46,541 nt of DNA from Bacteroidales bacterium (GCA_029227175.1 JAQXZK010000014.1:1-46541); one strand, 5' to 3'; counted from the stretch's first letter, positions 1 through 9,461 are shown. The notes: a model not told the origin generated them from the letters alone. Made by a program: numbers and translations.

Positions 1-850
1 CCTCATTGCTTATGTTTTCTTTTGGAGACAATATGATGGATATAGAGTCGTCGAGATGTTCATGTAGCCTTACCGTTTCGGTCAATAAGAAATTTCTATA
101 TACCTGTGAGAGTTTTATGTCTCTCTTGGTAATCCCTGCAATCCCTTCGTCCGTCAACAATTGAGAGATTCCCATGTTTTCCGTAGCTTGTCTTATAGCA
201 AAAGACGGATTGGAAGCCGGATTCGTTCCCAATATGTCTGTATATTTTGTCTCAATGGCGATAATACCATGCTTACCATCTGTTCTCTCATACAAAAAAT
301 AGGCATCCATCGCTGTTTTGTCATTCAGACATTCTTTGTAGTATGGGGGTATAAACTCAATACCGACTTCTGTGATTTTGCAGAATGTCGATGAATCTGA
401 ATTAGTGATTTGTTCAGCTACAACTTTAGCAAGTTTGCTTTTTCCTTCATCTGTGTGAACGATGCTCATTAGAGGAACAAACAAATTGAATGCCATTGGT
501 TGGCTTGACAGGAAATTATTGAATAGCCTGTCCTCATTGATGGTTTCGTATGATTTCTTTTGTTCAATACGCCATTTTGCGTATTGAAATATTTCCTGAC
601 TTAGGAAGTTGCATCCTGTTTCACTTCCGTCCGTTGCCAGATTGGGGTGGTAGTATGTTATCCCTCTCTTTGTTATAGAACCACACGGAGATCCTGATTC
701 TTGTCTGTGCATAGCCTGTAGAAGACGTGCTTTACGTGTAAAGGCATTATCTGTCTTCACAAAGTATCTGCACTGAGGATTTGCGGATGAATATGAGAGA
801 ATTTCTTTCAGTTTACTCAATGCGTATGTCGTATTCTGACGATCAATCAT
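1..850 (-). CDS. PD-(D/E)XK nuclease-like protein, incomplete; possibly 5'-truncated
   Basis: The minus strand stays open from an ATG at 850 to the left edge (283 codons, no stop), so the 3' end lies outside. I translated it by hand. It carries a PD-(D/E)XK-like core: D182 in MDAYFLYE, then E200 and K202 in IAIETKY. Upstream of that, FNLFVPL (about 121-127) resembles the PGN_0703-type putative restriction endonucleases of Bacteroidetes; that family name is from memory. The start is odd. In-frame sequence upstream of the ATG, from about 931 after a TAG at 934-932, still reads like protein (for example HDFAIITFWSSNIMIDRQ) but has no ATG, GTG or TTG. Either a non-standard start is used, translation starts at 850, or the 5' end was lost against pepT. 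A short out-of-frame ORF ends in TAATG at this ATG, so coupling is possible. Family moderately sure, activity unknown. Confidence 0.6.
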   Translation of the reverse strand, partial: MIDRQNTTYALSKLKEILSYSSANPQCRYFVKTDNAFTRKARLLQAMHRQESGSPCGSITKRGITYYHPNLATDGSETGCNFLSQEIFQYAKWRIEQKKSYETINEDRLFNNFLSSQPMAFNLFVPLMSIVHTDEGKSKLAKVVAEQITNSDSSTFCKITEVGIEFIPPYYKECLNDKTAMDAYFLYERTDGKHGIIAIETKYTDILGTNPASNPSFAIRQATENMGISQLLTDEGIAGITKRDIKLSQVYRNFLLTETVRLHEHLDDSISIILSPKENISNE

Positions 851-951
851 TATGTTGCTAGACCAAAAGGTAATAATGGCAAAGTCATGCTTTTCAAGTT
901 TTTTGCTACCTCGTAAGGCAATAAAATTTTCCTATTTATGTTGAATTTGTC

Positions 952-2184
952 TTATTTGGCTTCTCGTGCCACAATTTCAGCAATCTTAACAATGGTCATC
1001 ATAGCTTTTTCCATACTGGGGATAGGCACAAATTCATATCGGCCATGGAAGTTGATTCCTCCAGCAAAGATGTTGGGACAAGGAAGTCCTTTGAAAGAGA
1101 GTTGTGCTCCGTCAGTTCCACCTCTGATTGCCCGTATTCGCGGCTCTGCTCCCGCCTCCTTAATGGCTTTCTGTGCAATGTCGATAATGTGCATCATTGG
1201 CTCAACCTTCTCACGCATATTGTAGTATTGGTCGTGCAAGTCAAGCTTTATAATTTCATCACCATATTCTTTGTTGATTTTGGCAACAACCTTTTCTATG
1301 AAGCTCTTTCGCTCCTCAAAGCGGGCACGATTGTGGTCGCGGATGATATAACTGACGGTAGCTTTGTCTACTTCTCCGTTTACTGCCATTAAATGATAAA
1401 AACCTTCGTAGTTCTCGGTTTCTTCTGGAGATTCTATAGATGGAATCAGGTTGATGATACGATTGGCTACTCGGAGAGCATTCAGCATCTTGTTTTTGGC
1501 GTAACCTGGGTGGACGTTACAACCTTGAATGGTGAACTTTGCAGCTGCTGCATTGAAATTTTCAAATTCTAGTTCACCAACTTCTCCTCCGTCCATGGTG
1601 TAGGCCCAGTCACAGCCAAATTTTTCTACATCAAATTTATGAGCACCAAGACCGATCTCTTCGTCCGGATTAAAGGCAATCCTAATTTTGCCATGTTTAA
1701 TTTCCGGATGTTGTTGCAGGTAAACAACTGCCGAAATAATTTCAGCTATTCCCGCTTTGTCATCTGCACCCAGTAATGTGTGTCCATCCGTCACAATTAG
1801 GTCTTCGCCAAGATGGTTATTTAATTCGGGAAACTGTTTGGGTGAGAGTATAATATTATCTTCAGTCGAGAGAATGATATCTCCTCCGTCATAGGATTTT
1901 ACAATACGTGGCTTGACATCTTTGCCGCTCATATCAGGACTTGTGTCCATGTGCGCAATAAAACCAATGGTTGGCAACTCTTGAGCAGTGTTCGCGGGTA
2001 GGGTAGCATAGAGATAGCCGTTACCGTCAAGTTCTATTTCCTGAAGTCCTATCTCTGTCAGTTCGTCTTTGAGGTAATTGGCAAAGATGAATTGTCCAGG
2101 AGTGCTGGGTGTTACATTGCTTTCTTCGCTTGATGTAGTCTCGAAGGAAACGTATTTTAAAAAGCGTTCAATGAGCATATTCAT
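952..2184 (-). CDS. pepT: Peptidase T (tripeptide aminopeptidase, M20B)
   Basis: This cytoplasmic di-zinc aminopeptidase removes the N-terminal residue of tripeptides. The 410-aa length is normal for the family. The metal-site motifs are present in order: HMDTSPD (His and Asp), LLGADDKAG (bridging Asp), [11 protein letters not shown] (Glu-Glu with the catalytic Glu), [10 protein letters not shown] (Asp), and NFHGRYE near the C terminus (last His). The start [16 protein letters not shown] aligns with the usual M..LLERF opening, so the ATG at 2184 is kept over the second Met at 2178. It is a single gene with its own promoter (2217-2248), separated from the oad operon by a terminator. Confidence 0.95.
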   Translation of the reverse strand: MNMLIERFLKYVSFETTSSEESNVTPSTPGQFIFANYLKDELTEIGLQEIELDGNGYLYATLPANTAQELPTIGFIAHMDTSPDMSGKDVKPRIVKSYDGGDIILSTEDNIILSPKQFPELNNHLGEDLIVTDGHTLLGADDKAGIAEIISAVVYLQQHPEIKHGKIRIAFNPDEEIGLGAHKFDVEKFGCDWAYTMDGGEVGELEFENFNAAAAKFTIQGCNVHPGYAKNKMLNALRVANRIINLIPSIESPEETENYEGFYHLMAVNGEVDKATVSYIIRDHNRARFEERKSFIEKVVAKINKEYGDEIIKLDLHDQYYNMREKVEPMMHIIDIAQKAIKEAGAEPRIRAIRGGTDGAQLSFKGLPCPNIFAGGINFHGRYEFVPIPSMEKAMMTIVKIAEIVAREAK

Positions 2185-2216
2185 AAATATATGGTATTAA
2201 GGTTGAAAAGTATATG

Positions 2217-2248
2217 CGAAGATACTACAAAATAGTTTGCAGTACAAA
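2217..2248 (-). promoter_or_regulatory. pepT promoter (Bacteroidetes -33/-7)
   Basis: On the minus strand TTTG (2248-2245) is followed after exactly 20 nt by TATCTTCG (2224-2217), one mismatch from the TAnnTTTG -7 box. The predicted start of transcription is about 29 nt before the pepT ATG. Confidence 0.6.
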
Positions 2249-2325
2249 ATTATTGTATTGAAAAGATGAATGCAAGGGGATGTGAGATTCTGTACTTTAT
2301 TCATCATGTGGATTTTTGGTCTGTT

Positions 2326-2358
2326 AAAAAACAAAAGAAGGGAATTCCCTTCTTTTGT
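2326..2358 (-). terminator. Terminator of the oad operon
   Basis: Positions 2331-2358 form a perfect 28-bp palindrome with arms ACAAAAGAAGGG and CCCTTCTTTTGT around AATT. On the minus strand it is followed by a T run (2330-2326). It lies between the end of oadB and the pepT promoter, as a minus-strand intrinsic terminator should. Confidence 0.85.
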
Positions 2359-2423
2359 GTCTTACAGACGAGGAAGTCAAATATTCCTAGTCTTATGTAT
2401 GTGTCTCTGTGACGATGTGACTT

Positions 2424-3668
2424 TTATCCCAAGAATGAAATCAACACACCGGCAGCAACGGCTGAACCAATGACTCCGGAGATATTGGAAGCCATGCAGT
2501 AGTTCAAGACGTGGTTCTTAGGGTCATATTTGGTAGCAATGTCATTGGCCACACGGCTAGCCATTGGAACAGCACTTAAACCAGTTGCACCCACCAATGG
2601 ATTGATTTTCTTCTTGGTAAAGCAGTTGAAAATTTTCACCATGCATATACCAGCTGCGATTGAGAGAGCAAATGCAAGGAAACCACCAACAACGATGCCG
2701 ACTGTCTGCCAATTGAGGAATGCTGATGCTGTCATAGTAGCGCCTACAGAGAGTCCGAGGAAAATTGTAGCTGTGTTCATGATGGCATTGCTTGCCGTGT
2801 CAAAAAGACGGCTGGTAATAGGTCCAAGTTCCTTGATGAGGTTACCGAACATAAGCATACCTACAAGACTTACAGCTGTCGGGACCAAGATAGCTACAAT
2901 CGTGGTTACCGCAATAGGGAATATAATCTTAGCTACACGCATGTTCTTTATCTCAAGAGTGTTCGGATATTTTTTATCCTGTTCCTTCATATTGATAAGG
3001 AGTTCTTTCTTTGTGCAGAGGAGTTTAACAACCAAAGGCACAATTACCGGAACAAGAGCCATATAACTGTAGGCTGCAATCGCGATAGGACCTAATAACT
3101 CTGGAGCCAACTTAATAGTTGTAAAAATAGCAGTTGGACCGTCAGCACCACCAATGATACCGAGGGATGCCGCTTGTTGTGGCGTGAATCCCATCATGAG
3201 TGCTGCCAGTAATACGGCAAAAATACCAAACTGTGCACCCGCGCCAAAGATGGAAAGGCGCAAGTTGCGGAGCATTGGGCCAAAGTCGGTTAGTGCGCCG
3301 ACACCCATGAAGATAATGGGTGGGATGAATCCTGTCTTGATGAGCAGGAAGTAGATAAAATTCATCAGACCCAATTCATGAGCAATGTCATGGATTGGCA
3401 TTTCCCATACGCTTTTGGCAGAACGAGTTCCGTCGGCCAGTGTCCAATAGCCTTCAGAGTCGGTTTGTATAACGCCCATACCACCACCGGGGAAATTGGC
3501 CAGCAGTACACCGAAGGCAATAGGAACGAGCAATAGTGGCTCATACTTCTTGACGATACCCAGATAGAGTAGCACGAAGGCAATGAGTATCATGAAGTAG
3601 GCCGACCAATCACCGCCCGGCTGAGCAAAGGCGGTCATCTCGTAGATTCTGGTAAATATTTCTTCCAT
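2424..3668 (-). CDS. oadB: Sodium-translocating decarboxylase beta subunit (OadB type)
   Basis: This integral membrane subunit decarboxylates the carboxybiotin carried by the alpha subunit and uses that energy to export Na+. It is 414 aa with many hydrophobic helices. GGADGPT at 173-179 carries the Asp known to be essential in OadB (D203 in Klebsiella numbering). AYSYMALVPVIVP carries the conserved Tyr, and ASNISGVIGS near the C terminus matches the region with the essential Asn and Ser. It starts 9 nt after oadA ends and is the last gene of oadG-oadA-oadB. The same fold serves methylmalonyl-CoA and glutaconyl-CoA decarboxylases, so substrate assignment rests on the alpha subunit. Confidence 0.92.
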   Translation of the reverse strand: MEEIFTRIYEMTAFAQPGGDWSAYFMILIAFVLLYLGIVKKYEPLLLVPIAFGVLLANFPGGGMGVIQTDSEGYWTLADGTRSAKSVWEMPIHDIAHELGLMNFIYFLLIKTGFIPPIIFMGVGALTDFGPMLRNLRLSIFGAGAQFGIFAVLLAALMMGFTPQQAASLGIIGGADGPTAIFTTIKLAPELLGPIAIAAYSYMALVPVIVPLVVKLLCTKKELLINMKEQDKKYPNTLEIKNMRVAKIIFPIAVTTIVAILVPTAVSLVGMLMFGNLIKELGPITSRLFDTASNAIMNTATIFLGLSVGATMTASAFLNWQTVGIVVGGFLAFALSIAAGICMVKIFNCFTKKKINPLVGATGLSAVPMASRVANDIATKYDPKNHVLNYCMASNISGVIGSAVAAGVLISFLG

Positions 3669-3677
3669 GTTTTAATC

Positions 3678-5510
3678 TTAAGCAATAGTCATCAATACGT
3701 CATCTTCACTTACTGAATCACCTGCGTTGAGTAGGATAGAGGTAATGACACCTGTTTTGTCTGCTTTGATGGCATTATAGGTCTTCATGGCTTCTACGTA
3801 ACATACTACGTCACCTTCGTTTACCTTGTCACCTACTTTTACAGGGGTATCACCCGAGCCTTTTACGAGGAAGAATTTTCCCTCGAGTGGAGAGGTAAGT
3901 TCGTGACCTTCTCCGGCAGCAGGAAGAGGTGTTGTTCCTGTGCCTGCAACCGGTGCCTGTACACCGTATGCAATGTCTACCTTATAACTCTGACCATTTA
4001 CTGTTACTGTAATTGTCTGTGGCTGTGCTTCGCCTTTAGGTGCATTCTTGGCAGCCTTTCGTTTAGCAAGGTCTTCTTCAAAGTCAGCCTTAGCTTTGCC
4101 GCTCTTGTAGGCTTCATACTGAGATGGGTGCATGGCGTATTCAAAGAGTTCTTCGTCGTCCTGACCCAGTTCCCATCCGTTTGCTTTCATCTTGCTTCGG
4201 AAGCTGTCGAGGTCATCCGGATAATTCTCTTGCGGGTCATTCTCAAGGAACACACGTCCTTCGGCCTTTGCCATCTCTACAAGTTCCGGAGCAACGGGAC
4301 CGGGGAGTTGACCAGCCTTGCCAAGAATCATATCCCAAATGGTGTCTGCTATCATTGACCAGCGTTCTTTGCCTTTTTCCATTTGGATAACATTCATTAA
4401 GGCAAGGTTCTTAACATATTGAGAGAATGGAGTTACAAGGCATGGATAGCCGACCTTTGGCCATACATAGGCTACTTCATCAAAAAGTTTGACGAGGAGC
4501 TGATCTGTGGTCAATTCTGGCTGATTATTTTTCACTTTCCATTTATTAAGTGACTTGAGGTTGTCTTCAAGGTCTGTCATCAATGACCCCATCATACCGC
4601 CGGGGAGACCTGGCTTAACAAGGAGTGAATTGTTGAGGTGGTTTAACTCTGGTATGTAATAGCCAAGGAAGTCATCCATCATTTCTTGAATTTGTGTACG
4701 TACCTCCATGTATGCTTCCATATTGATGTCTTTCACCTTGAAGCCTGCATCCTTCAGCATTTCTTGAATAGTGATTACATCGGCATGACCGGTACCCCAA
4801 GAGAGTGGGCTCATGCCTACGTCTACATAGTCACAACCAGCTTCACATACTTCAAGGATAGAGGCAGCATTGAAACCAGGACCTGCATGAGAGTGATATT
4901 GGATGATAATGTCCTTTTTGTAGGCTTTAATTCCTGCTACAATTTTTCCAAGGCTTACAGGGCGACCGATGCCGGCCATATCCTTCAGACAGATTTCGTC
5001 CGCTCCGGCTTCGATGAATTGCTTGGCAAGACCTACATAATAGTCAACGGTGTGCAATGGACTATATGTGATACAGAGGGCAGCCTGGGCAATCATTCCG
5101 GCATCTTTCGCATACTTGATAGAAGGAATAACGTTGCGGGGGTCGTTCAAGCCGCAGAAGATACGTGTGATATCAGTACCCTGTGCTTTCTTGACTTTAT
5201 AGAAAAGTTTGCGAAGGTCTTTGGGACATGGACTCATGCGAAGGCCGTTTAATGCTCGGTCAAGCATATGTGTCTGGATGCCAGCTTCGTGGAAAGGCTT
5301 TGTCCACTCTCGAACTGCTTTATTTGGGTTTTCTCCAAAAAGGAGGTTTACTTGCTCAAAACCGCCACCGTTTGTCTCAATACGGTCAAAACATCCCATC
5401 TTGATGATGGCTGGGGCTACTTTTACTAACTGATCAACGCGTGGCTGGTATTTGCCGGCACTCTGCCACATGTCGCGGAAGACCAAACTGAATTTTATTT
5501 CTTTTGCCAT
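3678..5510 (-). CDS. oadA: Oxaloacetate decarboxylase alpha subunit / pyruvate carboxylase subunit B-like, biotin-carrying
   Basis: This cytoplasmic carboxyltransferase moves CO2 from a 2-oxo acid, probably oxaloacetate, to biotin. It is 610 aa: an N-terminal TIM-barrel carboxyltransferase domain (about 1-300), a conserved carboxylase domain (about 300-470), a linker, and a C-terminal biotinyl domain with EAMKT and biotin-accepting Lys576. The metal/active-site signatures are recognisable but divergent: RDMWQS instead of RD(A/G)HQS, YHSHAGPG instead of HxHxTxG, with CLKDMAG holding the conserved Lys. The biotin motif is AMKT rather than AMKM. It lies between oadG (35-nt gap) and oadB (9-nt gap), which fits a Na+ pump complex. 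A different 2-oxo acid or acyl substrate cannot be excluded. Confidence 0.88.
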   Translation of the reverse strand: MAKEIKFSLVFRDMWQSAGKYQPRVDQLVKVAPAIIKMGCFDRIETNGGGFEQVNLLFGENPNKAVREWTKPFHEAGIQTHMLDRALNGLRMSPCPKDLRKLFYKVKKAQGTDITRIFCGLNDPRNVIPSIKYAKDAGMIAQAALCITYSPLHTVDYYVGLAKQFIEAGADEICLKDMAGIGRPVSLGKIVAGIKAYKKDIIIQYHSHAGPGFNAASILEVCEAGCDYVDVGMSPLSWGTGHADVITIQEMLKDAGFKVKDINMEAYMEVRTQIQEMMDDFLGYYIPELNHLNNSLLVKPGLPGGMMGSLMTDLEDNLKSLNKWKVKNNQPELTTDQLLVKLFDEVAYVWPKVGYPCLVTPFSQYVKNLALMNVIQMEKGKERWSMIADTIWDMILGKAGQLPGPVAPELVEMAKAEGRVFLENDPQENYPDDLDSFRSKMKANGWELGQDDEELFEYAMHPSQYEAYKSGKAKADFEEDLAKRKAAKNAPKGEAQPQTITVTVNGQSYKVDIAYGVQAPVAGTGTTPLPAAGEGHELTSPLEGKFFLVKGSGDTPVKVGDKVNEGDVVCYVEAMKTYNAIKADKTGVITSILLNAGDSVSEDDVLMTIA

Positions 5511-5545
5511 ATTTATTTAATTGTTTTGTTCTATTATGGGTTTGA

Positions 5546-5803
5546 TTAGATTTTTTCCACTTTTGAAACAGTACCTTTGCCTCCGGTGATAGAGGCTACA
5601 GCTGCTTGAATAATGGACATTGTATTTGCGTCGATAGTAGTTGACGATGCAGGTTGTTTCTTGACAGTTGTCGCTTCTTCAGGTGCTACTTTATTTATTA
5701 TGACAATCAGAAGTTTGCTGAAATTGATAACAATAATGAGAATAGCAAACACTGTTACCATTCCTACCAACATCAACTGGAGTCCTAAACCAATATTTTC
5801 CAT
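5546..5803 (-). CDS. oadG: Sodium-translocating decarboxylase gamma subunit (OadG)
   Basis: This 85-aa protein is the small membrane anchor of the decarboxylase complex. One hydrophobic helix (about residues 7-32: LQLMLVGMVTVFAILIIVI) is followed by a polar linker and a short C-terminal region. In known complexes OadG joins alpha to beta and binds zinc through its C-terminal tail. That tail is not obviously His-rich here. Identification rests on size, topology and position as first gene of the operon. A -7 box lies about 85 nt upstream. Confidence 0.82.
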   Translation of the reverse strand: MENIGLGLQLMLVGMVTVFAILIIVINFSKLLIVIINKVAPEEATTVKKQPASSTTIDANTMSIIQAAVASITGGKGTVSKVEKI

Positions 5804-5887
5804 GTGTTTTTTTACTTATTTAGTTTGATTTGTATGTTATCCGAGTAAAGAATCAATTCTATGCAGTATAATGATTTTTATTCTCTG

Positions 5888-5895
5888 CAAATTTA
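5888..5895 (-). promoter_or_regulatory. Candidate -7 box of the oad operon
   Basis: TAAATTTG on the minus strand matches TAnnTTTG and would give a leader of about 80 nt before oadG. I find no good TTTG 19-21 nt upstream, so only the -7 element is supported. Confidence 0.4.
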
Positions 5896-6000
5896 CACAT
5901 TCTGCTTGTATTTGTGCATTAAATTCGAAAAAAAAATTCAAAATAATATTTTTTCTGTGTGTCATGCAGGTGTTCTGAGAAATACTCCCTTGTCTTCTCT

Positions 6001-7569
6001 TTAAAACTCGTTGGTAAAATGGAATTTGATGTGTTTAAAATCCATTTGAGCCATTTGAAGCACGTAGTTGCTGTCTGCCAGGAAAACATCTCGTCCGTCA
6101 CGATCCTTGGCCATGTACTGGTATTTTCTTTTTTTGAATGATTCCAGTTCGGCGGCATCATCACTTTCAATCCAGCAGGCTTTGTATAGGCTCAGAGGTT
6201 CCCAACGGCAAGAAGCGTTATACTCGTTCTGGAGGCGGTATTGGATGACTTCAAACTGGAGTTGACCGACTGTTCCAATGATTTTACGGCCGTTAAATTG
6301 GTTGACAAATAACTGTGCTACACCCTCATCCATAAGCTGGTCGATACCTTTGCTAAGTTGCTTCTGCTTCATAGGGTCTGCGTTTTCTATATATTTGAAC
6401 ATCTCGGGTGAGAAACTTGGAATACCCCGGAAATGTAGTTTTTCGCCTTCAGTAAGAGTGTCACCAATCTTGAAGGTACCATTGTCGGGCAAACCTACGA
6501 TGTCACCAGCCCAGGCTTCGTCAATGGTTGTCTTACGTTGGGCCATAAATTGTGTCGGGTTAGAAAAACGCATGGTTTTGCCGTGTCTTACGTGATAGTA
6601 TGGTGTACCTCGTTGGAATTTTCCTGAACATACCTTGCAGAAGGCAATACATGAGCGATGGTTCGGGTCGATATTAGCTGTGATTTTAAAGATGAATCCT
6701 GTGAATGGAGCTTCGTCAGGCTGGATGACTCTTTCTTCTGTTCGAGTCGTTCGTGGCGAAGGAGCGATTTCAACAAAGGTGTCAAGCAACTCTTCTACAC
6801 CAAAGTTATTTAATGCTGAACCAAAGAAAACCGGTGCCAGATCTCCGTCCAGATATGTACTTCGGTCAAATTCGGGGTAAACGCCTTCAATCAATTCCAG
6901 CTCGCTGCGAAGTTTGTCGGCCAAATTCTTACCGATGTTTGCTTCCAACTCTTCGGTATTGATGTCTACTGCCACTTTTTCTGTGACTACTTGCTTGGAG
7001 GGCCTGAAAAGGTTCAGACTCTGTTCGTAGATGTTGTATACACCCTGGAAGCGCGGGCCACTTTCGATTGGCCATGTAAGCGGGCGAACTTGGATGGCCA
7101 GTTCTTCTTCCAGTTCGTCAAGCAGGTCAAAGGGGTCCTTGGCCTCACGGTCCATTTTATTGACAAAAATGATAACTGGAGTTTTGCGCATCCGGCAAAC
7201 CTCCATCAGTTTTCGTGTTTGTGTTTCGACTCCTTTTGCACCGTCAACTACGATAATAACACTATCGACTGCAGTCAATGTGCGGTAGGTGTCTTCGGCA
7301 AAGTCCTGGTGACCCGGAGTGTCAAGGATGTTTATCTTATAGTTGTGATAGTCAAACTCCATCACGGATGTCGTGACAGAGATACCGCGTTGTTTTTCAA
7401 TATCCATCCAGTCGCTGGTAGCCGTTTTCTTGATTTTGTTGCTTTTGACTGCTCCGGCAACCTGTATCTGTCCACCAAAGAGCAACAACTTCTCGGTCAA
7501 CGAGGTCTTACCTGCATCCGGGTGGGCAATGATGGCAAATGTTCTTCTTCTCTCAATCTCTGGATTCAT
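6001..7569 (-). CDS. prfC: Peptide chain release factor 3 (GTPase)
   Basis: RF3 is a translational GTPase that removes RF1/RF2 from the ribosome after termination. The G motifs are complete: [10 protein letters not shown] (G1), GISVTTSVM (G2), DTPGHQDF (G3), NKMDR (G4) and GSALNNFG (G5). Domains 2 and 3 follow, with the usual [12 protein letters not shown] near the end. I chose the ATG at 7569 ([20 protein letters not shown], 522 aa). The open frame extends to 7617, but that adds 16 family-unlike residues and would overlap the upstream gene. It is third in a minus-strand group after the LysE-type and DUF4924-like genes. I see no convincing terminator downstream. Confidence 0.95.
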   Translation of the reverse strand: MNPEIERRRTFAIIAHPDAGKTSLTEKLLLFGGQIQVAGAVKSNKIKKTATSDWMDIEKQRGISVTTSVMEFDYHNYKINILDTPGHQDFAEDTYRTLTAVDSVIIVVDGAKGVETQTRKLMEVCRMRKTPVIIFVNKMDREAKDPFDLLDELEEELAIQVRPLTWPIESGPRFQGVYNIYEQSLNLFRPSKQVVTEKVAVDINTEELEANIGKNLADKLRSELELIEGVYPEFDRSTYLDGDLAPVFFGSALNNFGVEELLDTFVEIAPSPRTTRTEERVIQPDEAPFTGFIFKITANIDPNHRSCIAFCKVCSGKFQRGTPYYHVRHGKTMRFSNPTQFMAQRKTTIDEAWAGDIVGLPDNGTFKIGDTLTEGEKLHFRGIPSFSPEMFKYIENADPMKQKQLSKGIDQLMDEGVAQLFVNQFNGRKIIGTVGQLQFEVIQYRLQNEYNASCRWEPLSLYKACWIESDDAAELESFKKRKYQYMAKDRDGRDVFLADSNYVLQMAQMDFKHIKFHFTNEF

Positions 7570-7603
7570 ATGTTTTCTTGAGGCTATTTTTTTCTGTTCG
7601 TAT

Positions 7604-8143
7604 TTAGTCAAAATCAAGTTCTCCCTGCTGGTCTTTCTGATAATAGTTGGCCAGCAATGAAATGAATGAAGAAATATGCTTCATGGCTTGCTGGGTGTCT
7701 GCTGAAATCTCTTGATGTTTGAGTCTCAACAGCCACACGCCGTATAGAGCATTGAAACAGGTCTCCAATTCGGGTTCTTCTTTATTTGCGCTCTTTTGTC
7801 TCAATTCGACGATAAAAGGAAGTGCCTTGAAGTAAGCCGCATTGTAAAAAGGAAATTTGGTAACAGCCAACAGTTGGGCATGAAGATCAATCAGTTCCAG
7901 CAATACGTTTTTGTTGACTTGAAGATGTCCTTTCTCGGTGACGCCTTCTGTGCGCATCATGTCGATGAGATTACTATACCATTTTCTCACGGATTCTTGC
8001 TGTGACTCTGGGTATTTGGAGATAATGTCTTTCTCCAAATTCTCCAGTACACATCCATTGGCGCGGATGAGATCCTCTACCTGCCACATGTAAAGCAGGT
8101 ATTCGGCTATATTTTTTTTGCGTAGTGTTTGGGCAATAAGCAT
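7604..8143 (-). CDS. DUF4924-like conserved Bacteroidetes protein
   Basis: This 179-aa protein looks soluble, helical and charged, with no signal peptide or membrane segment. The opening [21 protein letters not shown] followed by EDLIRA and the overall length fit the Bacteroidetes-only family I know as DUF4924; its function is unknown. It starts 18 nt after the LysE-type gene ends and ends 34 nt before the chosen prfC start, so the three may be co-transcribed. That context does not reveal a role. Confidence 0.7.
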   Translation of the reverse strand: MLIAQTLRKKNIAEYLLYMWQVEDLIRANGCVLENLEKDIISKYPESQQESVRKWYSNLIDMMRTEGVTEKGHLQVNKNVLLELIDLHAQLLAVTKFPFYNAAYFKALPFIVELRQKSANKEEPELETCFNALYGVWLLRLKHQEISADTQQAMKHISSFISLLANYYQKDQQGELDFD

Positions 8144-8161
8144 AGTTTGTCTTTAGGACTT

Positions 8162-8812
8162 TCAGTATAGTTGTGCCCCCATGAGGGTGAATATCAAACC
8201 GAAAATTGAAACGAGAATTACGACAGCCCCAATGATGCGGTTAAGCACCAAGATGCCTTGTACCTTGAATTGGGTACGCACCTTGTTTACAAAATAGGTA
8301 ATGAAGAGCCACCAGCACAAAGCACCTGCAATGATTGAGACATAACCGGATACAGCCTCAAAGACCAATACTCCTTCACTGACAAAGGCAAACCGGGCAA
8401 ACAGCCCGATAAAGAGAAAGATAATCAGAGGGTTGGACAAAGTCACAAAGAAGGCCGTAAGAAAGTTCTGGAATAGCGAGCCTTTGTTGGAAGAAACGGG
8501 TCGCAATCCTTGGATAGGGTTACTACGGAATGTGTAGATTCCAAAAAGAAGCAGGAGGACGCTGCCAAACAGCTGCAGATAGAAGATGTTTTTGTTTACA
8601 TAATCGAACACAAAACTCATTCCGTAGCCAGTTAGCAGGGCATAGCAGATGTCGCTCAGTGCCGCTCCCATACCCGTAACAAATCCATACCATCGACCTT
8701 TATTCAGGGTTCTCTGTATGCATAGTACACCAACAGGTCCCATAGGAGCTGAGACGGTAATTCCTATGATGAAACCTTTGCAAATAAGGCTTATTAGGTC
8801 AAACTGAAACAT
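8162..8812 (-). CDS. LysE/RhtB-type amino-acid exporter family protein
   Basis: This 216-aa inner-membrane protein has about six hydrophobic segments. The N-terminal stretch with GITVSAPMGPVGVLCIQRTL is the LysE/RhtB signature (helix 1 with PGP-like turn and following basic region). LTAFFVTLSNPLIIFLF matches the second conserved NP motif. Family members export amino acids or related small molecules, but the substrate cannot be read from sequence. It is first in a possible operon with the DUF4924-like gene and prfC. A weak -7-like GATATTTG (8825-8818) lies only 5 nt before the ATG. Confidence 0.82.
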   Translation of the reverse strand: MFQFDLISLICKGFIIGITVSAPMGPVGVLCIQRTLNKGRWYGFVTGMGAALSDICYALLTGYGMSFVFDYVNKNIFYLQLFGSVLLLLFGIYTFRSNPIQGLRPVSSNKGSLFQNFLTAFFVTLSNPLIIFLFIGLFARFAFVSEGVLVFEAVSGYVSIIAGALCWWLFITYFVNKVRTQFKVQGILVLNRIIGAVVILVSIFGLIFTLMGAQLY

Positions 8813-8979
8813 GAGTGCAAATATCGCACTTTTTTTGTGAATATTATTATTTTCTCAAGAATAAATAGGGTGGTGGTTGCGCGAAATTCGTTTTTATGCA
8901 AGTTTCGCATCTATATGTTAATGTTTCCCCTATGAGGTGAACCACATTTGGGTTTATGGCAGATAAAAGGGGTAATTTG

Positions 8980-9016
8980 TTTTCTCGGGAGGAAAATATT
9001 TTCCCCTCGCGAGGAA
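8980..9016. repeat. Imperfect palindrome with TCG-rich arms
   Basis: The stretch is a near-symmetric inverted repeat. It is centred on the perfect 14-bp palindrome GGAAAATATTTTCC (8991-9004) and has related arms TTTCTCGGGAGGAAAA and TTTTCCCCTCGCGAGGAAA. The right arm itself contains the palindrome CCTCGCGAGG. A weaker relative, TTTCCCCTATGAGG, lies just upstream (about 8923-8937). Confidence 0.6.
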
Positions 9017-9181
9017 ACTGGGTAGCGTTGGCAAGGGCCGTGAAAACGAACCTATTTGCTGTCTAATGGCCGTTTTAGATAGGGACTGTCGGGAAATGTT
9101 GAACGGACTGAAGGGCATCAACTATACGCACGACAATGCCTGATTTCTAATATACTCATGAGACAAAGAGGACAAAAAGTT

Positions 9182-9461
9182 AAAATGTTAATTTGTTAAT
9201 CGGTGAAATCTGTGGCGCACACAGCAGCATGCTGATTTAGTCCTCAGATAATCGTGCTTTATCTTCTGAAGTTTTTGCACTAATCTTGAAGTTCATACAT
9301 TAATATAATGCGCGCTCGCGCGATATAATATAAAATATTTTTAAATTTATAAGATAGAATAGATAAGAAAAAAAATAAAAGAAAGTCCCTAAGGATAAGG
9401 AATTTCCGTGGTTGCCGCCTGCTTCAATCAACGAAAAGTGAAATTAACAAATTAACATTTT
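9182..9461. repeat. 280-bp segment bounded by 19-bp perfect inverted repeats
   Basis: AAAATGTTAATTTGTTAAT at 9182-9200 reappears as its exact reverse complement at 9443-9461, with 242 bp between. A nearby GTGAAA motif on the inner side and AGTGAAAATGTG on the outer side echo the same sequence. The core is noncoding and mostly A+T. This could be a MITE-like or REP-like element; no target-site duplication was evident. Confidence 0.5.

Noticed and set aside
7570..7617. Upstream start for release factor 3
   Set aside because: It overlaps the end of the DUF4924-like gene and adds residues not found before the conserved G1 region.
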